A stretch of 64,000 nt of DNA from JAWKWH01 sp040830725 (GTDB taxonomy: Bacteria > Pseudomonadota > Alphaproteobacteria > Rhizobiales > Rhizobiaceae), in the NCBI GenBank assembly GCA_040830725.1, contig JBFOMG010000002.1, forward strand, positions 15,467-79,466. Direction: 5' to 3'. Of the stretch, positions 59,008 through 64,000 are shown piece by piece; positions within the stretch are counted from its first letter, which is position 1; every line of letters begins with the position of its first letter. The position numbers and the translations under genes were made by a program. Below the pieces are notes generated by a model. That model was not told the origin of the DNA. It saw only the letters and a program-made list of their open reading frames with translations, and made no database searches.

Positions 59008-60310
59008 ACCACTGATCATTGCCGCAACCAGCGATATCGCCGGTAAATTGCGCGGGAAGGCCTTTCCCGCGCAAGAACTGGAGAAACGGAAGAGCCGCGG
59101 AGTGGGCTGGACCCCGACAAATGTGCAGATCACCTGTTTTGATGCGATTGCCGACAGCCGGTACGGCGCGCTTGGCGACTTGGTGCTGATCCCTGACACT
59201 TCCACGCTTGTCGAAACGAAATTCGACGACGGAATGCCCGAGGAACGGTTTGTGCTTGGTGATATTCTGGAGACCGATGGAACACCGTGGGAGTGCTGCA
59301 CCCGTTCAATCCTCAAATCGGCATTGGAACGACTAAGCTCTGTTGCCGGCCTCACACTGTTCGGAGCATTCGAGCATGAATTTCATTTTGTCGACGGGAA
59401 CAGCCCTCTTGGCAGCGCATACACCGCCGCGGGATTTCGCGCTGAACGGCAGTTTGGTGAAGCACTGACTGCTGTGATGAATGACGCCGGACTTAAACCC
59501 GATACCTTCATGAAGGAATATGGCGTCGACCAATACGAAGCGACCATGGGCCCGGTCTCGGGCCTAACAATCGCCGATAATGCGGTGCTGTTGCGCGAGA
59601 TAGTCCACATTGTGGCGAATCGAATGGGCAAGCAGGCGAGCTTTTCTCCCTTGAGAGACCCGGCCGGTGTCGGAAACGGAGTGCACGTTCATCTCAGCCT
59701 TCGTGATCTGGAGGACAATCCAGTCACCTATGATTCACAAGGCCCTCACGGATTAAGCCCGGTCGCCGGGCACTTCGTGGCCGGCGTTCTAAAATATCTT
59801 GATCGAATTGTAGCGCTTACAGCACCCAGCACGGTCTCGTATACTCGCCTCACCCCGCATCGCTGGAGTGCGGCATTCAATAATCTGGGATATCGCGACC
59901 GGGAGGCGTCTGTTCGCATCTGTCCTGTTTCCGACGTCAGTGATCTTGCAAAGGCCGAACAGTTCAATTTCGAGTATCGAGCTGCAGACGCAGCGGCAAG
60001 TCCGTATTTGGCGATGGCGGCCATCGTTCACGCGGGCATCCAGGGGATCGAGGAGGGTCTGGTCTGTCCAGGGGCAACGCAGGAGGATCTTTCGCTGCTC
60101 TCAGCGAATGAATTGAAAGCCCGCGGCCTCATTCGATTGCCGCAGACACTCGCTGCAGCGCTTGATGCTTTTGGCGGCGATGCGACGGTTACAGGCTGGT
60201 TTCCGCCGGCGTTTCCAGATGTCTATCTCAAACACAAGCAGGGCGAAATTGCCTTTCTTGAAGGCAAAGACGATGGAGAAATCTGCGCCGCTTATGAAGC
60301 AACTTATTGA
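58997..60310 (+). CDS. Glutamine synthetase-like ligase (gamma-glutamyl ligase type)
   Basis: The 437-residue protein has the GS fold: the metal-binding EHEFHFVDG, YGVDQYEATMGPVSG, the ATP/ammonia-site region VGNGVHVHLSLRD, the FSPLRDP segment and NNLGYRDREASVRIC, with the glutamate-binding arginine. The N-terminal beta-grasp is shortened or altered. Members outside central nitrogen metabolism ligate glutamate to amines such as putrescine (PuuA) or ethanolamine, or form N-methylglutamate-type products. Coupled to RpiR and facing an amidohydrolase operon, it probably gamma-glutamylates an amine from the imported compound. Confidence 0.85.
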   Translation: MKSEPLIIAATSDIAGKLRGKAFPAQELEKRKSRGVGWTPTNVQITCFDAIADSRYGALGDLVLIPDTSTLVETKFDDGMPEERFVLGDILETDGTPWECCTRSILKSALERLSSVAGLTLFGAFEHEFHFVDGNSPLGSAYTAAGFRAERQFGEALTAVMNDAGLKPDTFMKEYGVDQYEATMGPVSGLTIADNAVLLREIVHIVANRMGKQASFSPLRDPAGVGNGVHVHLSLRDLEDNPVTYDSQGPHGLSPVAGHFVAGVLKYLDRIVALTAPSTVSYTRLTPHRWSAAFNNLGYRDREASVRICPVSDVSDLAKAEQFNFEYRAADAAASPYLAMAAIVHAGIQGIEEGLVCPGATQEDLSLLSANELKARGLIRLPQTLAAALDAFGGDATVTGWFPPAFPDVYLKHKQGEIAFLEGKDDGEICAAYEATY

Positions 60311-60407
60311 CCGGCCCCATAGAAAGGACGTCAATTCAAGGCGAACGGTTCGAACCTGAATTTTACCTTCGCACTGAATTTACAGAATTGGGTATCCAAT
60401 CACCTGC

Positions 60408-60818
60408 TTAGTTGGTGCTGCAAAGATGGCATGTACCACGCAGCTCGATTGTGGTCTCGCGGAGGGCAAATTCGAAATCGCCGGCCAGCTTCTTTAGCCT
60501 TTTGGCCAGCGCCGAATCTGATATTTCTGTCGTCTGACCGCATGTCTCACAAATCATGAAAGCGGTAGTCTCGTGCCCTTCACAGCCAGGCTGGCGGCAA
60601 GCGACAAACGCATTCAGACTTTCAAGCTTGTGTACGAGACCAGCTTCGACGAGCTTGTCCAAAGCCCGGTACACTTGCAGCGGTGCACGGAATCCTCGAT
60701 CCCTTAGTTGGTCCAATATTGCGTAAGCACCGAGCGGTCCGCCCGCCTTTGACAATTCATTCATCACCAGCGACTGGTTTTTTGTCAGGCCTTCTGTCGA
60801 ATACGCATGCTGATTCAT
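60408..60818 (-). CDS. zur: Zinc uptake regulator, Fur family
   Basis: The 136-residue Fur-type repressor has the helix-turn-helix LTKNQSLVMNELSKAGGPLG and LQVYRALDKLVEAGLVHKLE. It has the structural zinc cysteines in ACRQPGCEGH, ICETCGQT and GTCHLCS. The FVACRQPGCEGHETTAF segment is nearer to Zur than to Fur or PerR. The start overlaps the znuB stop (ATGA), and the znuC-znuB-zur order is the standard one. With zinc bound it represses the znu genes through GTTAT-N3-ATAAC boxes. Confidence 0.93.
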   Translation of the reverse strand: MNQHAYSTEGLTKNQSLVMNELSKAGGPLGAYAILDQLRDRGFRAPLQVYRALDKLVEAGLVHKLESLNAFVACRQPGCEGHETTAFMICETCGQTTEISDSALAKRLKKLAGDFEFALRETTIELRGTCHLCSTN

Positions 60819-61624
60819 GGCTGCGTTCCTTTCATCATCCGATATGACAGTGGCAGCAAAGAGAGGATAAACAATGCCAACGCCGCGACAACAATGCTCG
60901 GTCCGGCAGGCGTATCCCATTGCAGTGAACCAAACAAGCCACCCACCACTGCAGCTGCGCCAAGGACGCTGGCGAGGATCGCCATTTGTTCCGGCCCCCC
61001 GGCAAACCGGCGAGCAGCTGCTGCCGGGATGATCAACAGTGCGGTGATGAGAAGGATACCAACGATTTTCATGGAGATCGCGATGACCGCAGCAACCAGC
61101 AACATATAGATGACATTCGCCATCTCATAGTTGACACCTTCTGCCCGTGCCAATTCCGGGCTGACGGTGCCGGCAAACAATGGCCGCCAGATCACTATAA
61201 GAACTGCCAGAACAGCAATGCCGCCTGCCGCTATGACGGCAATATCGAACTTGGTAACCGACAGGATGTCTCCAAACAGAAAACCCATGAGATCAATGCG
61301 AATCCAGGTCATGAAGGCGAGAACAACCAGGCCAATCGCCAGAGCGGAATGCGAAAGCAAACCCAGCAACGCATCGCCCGACAACACTGCTCTTCGTTGC
61401 AACAGCAAAAGCAAAAGGGCAACGATTGCTGACACCGTGAATACCGCGAGTGTGATGTTTACTTCGAAAAGGAAGGCCAGTGCGACGCCCAGCAGCGCGG
61501 CGTGCGCGAGTGTGTCGCCGAAATAGGCCAGCCGGCGCCAGACAACGAAACAGCCCAAGGGGCCAGCAACGACCGCAACTCCAATTCCGGCAATCAGGGC
61601 GCGGCCAAAAAAATCATCCAGCAT
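60815..61624 (-). CDS. znuB: Zinc ABC transporter permease
   Basis: The 269-residue ABC-3 type membrane protein has about eight spans. Features include FVVWRRLAYFGDTLAHAALL, LSGDALLGLLSHSALAIGLV, FLFGDILSVTKFDI and LLITALLIIPAAAARRFAGG, all typical of ZnuB. The ATG at 61624 lies inside the znuC 3' end (11-base overlap). It forms the channel of the high-affinity zinc importer. Confidence 0.94.
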   Translation of the reverse strand: MLDDFFGRALIAGIGVAVVAGPLGCFVVWRRLAYFGDTLAHAALLGVALAFLFEVNITLAVFTVSAIVALLLLLLQRRAVLSGDALLGLLSHSALAIGLVVLAFMTWIRIDLMGFLFGDILSVTKFDIAVIAAGGIAVLAVLIVIWRPLFAGTVSPELARAEGVNYEMANVIYMLLVAAVIAISMKIVGILLITALLIIPAAAARRFAGGPEQMAILASVLGAAAVVGGLFGSLQWDTPAGPSIVVAALALFILSLLPLSYRMMKGTQP

Positions 61625-62462
61625 CCCGGCTATCCTTGTCTTCGTTACCGCTTGATGCCTGGCTGTGGTGGTGATGCCCGTCATTTGGATGGCAGTGGTC
61701 TGTCACTGTCCCGTCGGCATGTTGAACCCGCCCATCAGGCAGATGAGTGTGATCGTGACTATGTTCGTACACCGCCAATGTCGATGCAGCCCGCACTCCG
61801 AACAGTGCCTTGTATTCCGGGCTGGACGCCACCGCGGTCGGTGTGCCCGAACAACAGACATGTCCGTTGAGGCATATGACCTGGTCAGTTGCGGCCATCA
61901 CGACATGCAGGTCGTGCGAGATCAGCAGAACACCGCAATTGAGATCATCCCTGATCTGCCTGATCAGATCATAGAGCGCTATCTCACCGGTGAAATCCAC
62001 TCCCTGCACGGGCTCATCGAGTACAAGCAGATCAGGATTTCGGGCGATTGCCCTTGCAAGGAGAACGCGTTGGAACTCACCCCCGGATAGCGTGCGTACT
62101 TCCTCGTTCGCAAGGTGCTGCACACCGGTTGCAGCAATCGCAGCGTCAACTTTTCGGTCGCTGACCGGACCGGTCAGGCGCATGAAGCGGCGCACCGATA
62201 ACGGTAAGGTCCAGTCGATCGAAAGTTTTTGCGGTACATAAGCGACCCGCAAACCGGCGCGCTGAGAAGTCGAGCCTTCATCCGGCTTCAACACACCAAG
62301 AGCCATTCTTGCCGTGGTTGATTTGCCGGAGCCGTTGGGACCGATCAATGTGACGATCTCGCCTGGATCCACTGTCAGCGAAACCCCGCGCACGAGCCAT
62401 CGCCCCGCGCGAAACACGCCGCTTTCTGAAAGCGTCACAAGTGGTTCGGTTCGTTTCAGCAT
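61614..62462 (-). CDS. znuC: Zinc ABC transporter ATP-binding protein
   Basis: The 282-residue ATPase has Walker A GPNGSGKSTTARM, VAYVPQKLSIDWTLPLSVRR, signature LSGGEFQRVLLARAI, Walker B LLVLDEPVQGVDFTG and LLISHDLHVVM. The C-terminus carries a histidine-rich extension (HSHDHTHLPDGR, NDGHHHHSQ), common in ZnuC and probably zinc-binding. The ATG at 62462 is used. It is the first gene of the leftward znuC-znuB-zur operon. Confidence 0.95.
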   Translation of the reverse strand: MLKRTEPLVTLSESGVFRAGRWLVRGVSLTVDPGEIVTLIGPNGSGKSTTARMALGVLKPDEGSTSQRAGLRVAYVPQKLSIDWTLPLSVRRFMRLTGPVSDRKVDAAIAATGVQHLANEEVRTLSGGEFQRVLLARAIARNPDLLVLDEPVQGVDFTGEIALYDLIRQIRDDLNCGVLLISHDLHVVMAATDQVICLNGHVCCSGTPTAVASSPEYKALFGVRAASTLAVYEHSHDHTHLPDGRVQHADGTVTDHCHPNDGHHHHSQASSGNEDKDSRDAG

Positions 62463-62522
62463 TGGTTGCTGCCAGCCAGATAAATATCCGTCAAACGACG
62501 GTTGCCTCGATGTATCGCACAC

Positions 62523-62556
62523 GTTATACAGTTACACAACTGGGTGATAAGATAAC
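62523..62556. promoter_or_regulatory. Zur-type operator region between znuC and znuA
   Basis: GTTATACAGTTAC (62523-62535) and, on the minus strand, GTTATCTTATCAC (62544-62556) both resemble the Zur half-site pattern GTTAT-N3-ATAAC that is perfect at 63756. The second has 4 of 5 bases of the right arm. Both lie in the divergent promoter, as expected. Confidence 0.55.
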
Positions 62557-62591
62557 GTTACGCATACATCAACCCGCCAATGGAGACGTTC

Positions 62592-63704
62592 ATGCGCGCT
62601 GCAAAATCCTTCCTGATCGCTTCAACAATCCTTGCAGTGTCGACCATTGCGGCTCGTGCCGATGTTCAGGTGGTGGCATCGATCAAACCGGTACATTCTC
62701 TGGTAGCAGCGGTCATGAAAGGTGTTGGTGAGCCCGGACTCATTGTTGAGGGAGCGGCGTCACCTCATTCGTTCAGCTTACGGCCATCGCAGGCAGCGAT
62801 GCTGGAAGAAGCAGATGTTGTGTTCTGGATTGGCCACGAGTTGGAAGCCTTTTTGGAAAAGCCGCTTGAGGCCCTGGCTGGTGACTCGAAGGCTGTTGAG
62901 CTGATTGATGCGCATGATCTCACGAAGTTGGGCCTTCGTGAGGGCGGCACATTTGACGCCCATGATCACAGCGAACATGAGGCGCACGAAGACCACGATC
63001 ACGCAGACCATGACGATCATGCGCATGACAAAGACGACGATCACGCTCACGACAAACATGATGAGCAGGCGGAAGAACATGATGATCACGACCACGCAAA
63101 GGCTGATGACAACCATGCTCACGATGAACATGACGGGCATGACAAGGCCGAGGCGGAGCATCACGACGATCATGGACATGGCGAATTCAACGTCCACGTC
63201 TGGGTGGATCCGGTAAACGCCAAGGCACTTGTTCACGAAATCGAGGAGACGCTTTCAGGAGCTGATCCTGACAATGCGGCCAAGTATATGGCCAATGCGG
63301 CAGATGTCATGGCGCGGCTCGATTCCCTGACCGCAAACATCAAGGCCGACCTTGAAACCGTCAAAGGCAAACCCTTTGTTGTGTTCCACGATGCTTACCA
63401 AAATTTTGAGGATCGCTTCGGCTTGACAGCCGTCGGTTCGATAACGGTCTCGCCGGAAGTTCAGCCCGGTGCCGAGCGTGTTGCAGAGTTGCGCGCCAAA
63501 ATCAGCGAACTGGGCGCGACCTGTGTGTTCTCTGAACCGCAATTCGAACCAAAGATTGTTCAGACCATTACCGAGGGCACCTCAGCCAAATCGGGCGTGA
63601 TCGACCCGCTCGGCGCGTCACTTCAAGACGGACCAGACCTTTATTTCGAATTGATCCGGAATATGGCGACATCCTTCAAGACCTGCCTTTCTGAAGCCAG
63701 CTAG
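62592..63704 (+). CDS. znuA: Zinc ABC transporter substrate-binding protein
   Basis: The 370-residue periplasmic protein has a signal peptide (FLIASTILAVSTIAARA) and SBP family 9 features: VVASIKPVHSLVAAVMKGVG, ASPHSFSLRPSQ (metal His), FNVHVWVDPVNAK (metal His) and VFHDAYQNFEDRFG (metal His). A very long His/Asp/Glu-rich loop at about residues 118-195, with repeats such as DHDDHAHDKDDDHAHDK, probably collects zinc. The ATG at 62592 has GGAG 6 bases ahead and is preferred over the ATG at 62580. Confidence 0.95.
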   Translation: MRAAKSFLIASTILAVSTIAARADVQVVASIKPVHSLVAAVMKGVGEPGLIVEGAASPHSFSLRPSQAAMLEEADVVFWIGHELEAFLEKPLEALAGDSKAVELIDAHDLTKLGLREGGTFDAHDHSEHEAHEDHDHADHDDHAHDKDDDHAHDKHDEQAEEHDDHDHAKADDNHAHDEHDGHDKAEAEHHDDHGHGEFNVHVWVDPVNAKALVHEIEETLSGADPDNAAKYMANAADVMARLDSLTANIKADLETVKGKPFVVFHDAYQNFEDRFGLTAVGSITVSPEVQPGAERVAELRAKISELGATCVFSEPQFEPKIVQTITEGTSAKSGVIDPLGASLQDGPDLYFELIRNMATSFKTCLSEAS

Positions 63705-63755
63705 ACGCGATTAAAGCGAACACAAGCAGGGCCAAACATTACTTCGGCCATCAAC

Positions 63756-63768
63756 GTTATGTAATAAC
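63756..63768 (+). promoter_or_regulatory. Zur box upstream of the last gene
   Basis: GTTATGTAATAAC is a perfect inverted repeat, GTTAT-GTA-ATAAC, embedded in ACGTTATGTAATAACATTAG. It is 29 bases upstream of the ATG at 63797 and matches the imperfect copies in the znu promoter. This places the following gene in the zinc regulon. Confidence 0.65.
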
Positions 63769-63796
63769 ATTAGCATCAACTTATGGGGACATTATT

Positions 63797-64000
63797 ATGT
63801 ACATCGACACCGCAATGACCGAGAAAACACAGCGTTTAAATGCCAGCTTGCTATCTATTGGTTTGGTCATCGTAGCGCTTCTTCTCATGATCAAGACCGC
63901 CAGTTCACAGGCGGGTATTTTCGAGGTGATCCATCCTGATGTCGAACAGGGGGAGATCGAGATTGAGGTGCTGACCGGCGTTGGGCTTGGCACGGTTGAA
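63797..64000 (+). CDS. Zur-box-linked membrane-anchored protein of unknown function, cut by window end
   Basis: 68 residues are visible and the frame is open to the last base. After a short polar start (MYIDTAMTEKTQRLNAS) there is one hydrophobic segment (LLSIGLVIVALLLMIKTA) that could be a membrane anchor. The following part is acidic (VIHPDVEQGEIEIEVLTG). GGGG about 8 bases ahead acts as ribosome site. It has a perfect Zur box upstream, so it is probably a zinc-starvation gene next to znuA. I do not recognise the family from this fragment. Confidence 0.65.
   Translation, partial: MYIDTAMTEKTQRLNASLLSIGLVIVALLLMIKTASSQAGIFEVIHPDVEQGEIEIEVLTGVGLGTVE

Noticed and set aside
62950..63180. A short tandem repeat or CRISPR-like array in znuA
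   Set aside because: The repetitive bases only encode the His/Asp-rich zinc loop with varying codons. There are no regular spacers.

Overview
The window reads as a chromosomal stretch of an alphaproteobacterium, most likely a Rhizobiales or Rhodobacterales member. The reasons are moderately high GC, dense operons joined by ATGA and TGATG overlaps, six ABC importers in 64 kb (CUT1, Liv, amino-acid and Znu types), and a znuA / znuCB-zur divergon with GTTAT-N3-ATAAC boxes. The genus cannot be named from sequence alone. No rRNA, tRNA, insertion sequence, prophage, CRISPR array or replication origin was seen. Almost everything is accessory catabolism and uptake.

Region 1 (1-24745) is a large catabolic island around an IclR regulator (14745-15647). 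It holds the 5' end of an amino-acid binding protein, an AcoX/ATP-NAD kinase-like protein, a two-subunit GcvP-like PLP decarboxylase pair, two paralogous DAO-family FAD oxidases, a fused ferredoxin/FAD/BFD partner subunit, an Old Yellow Enzyme, a hydroxyacyl-CoA dehydrogenase-like enzyme, two DapA-family lyases, four SDRs, a TIM-barrel isomerase, a CUT1 sugar-type importer, a class III aminotransferase and a NodB-like deacetylase. A 15-bp palindrome, GTGCG-N5-CGAAC or close variants, lies at all five promoter regions that face outward or lead an operon, which suggests one regulon for one unknown nitrogenous substrate. The GcvP-like pair has altered pocket motifs and no GcvT or GcvH beside it, and this is the strongest candidate here for new biochemistry.

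Region 2 (25200-37046) is an amino-sugar (MurNAc/GlcNAc) operon pair. A BadF-type kinase, a GntR regulator, a SIS-domain deaminase, NagA and a PP2C-type phosphatase run left. MurQ, a CUT1 importer and a Gfo/Idh oxidoreductase run right from a shared AT-rich promoter with GntR-like operators. CutC sits at the edge.

Region 3 (37090-49739) holds an Ior-type molybdenum hydroxylase with a cytochrome c, an aspartate-dehydrogenase-like protein, a branched-chain-type (Liv) importer, a TIGR04076 protein, an aldo/keto reductase with an altered catalytic residue, a GntR/FCD regulator and an aldo/keto reductase fused to a Rid domain.

Region 4 (49750-60310) holds a second Liv importer with an alpha/beta hydrolase, an M20 peptidase, an N-formylglutamate amidohydrolase-family enzyme and a 90-residue orphan. 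These face an RpiR regulator and a glutamine-synthetase-like ligase. A gamma-glutamylation type of amine or amino-acid catabolism is a plausible inference.

Region 5 (60408-64000) is the zinc uptake locus: zur, znuB and znuC divergent from znuA, and a further gene cut by the window end that has its own Zur-like box.

A recurring architectural feature is a strong GC hairpin directly downstream of each of the four complete binding-protein genes in regions 1 to 4.
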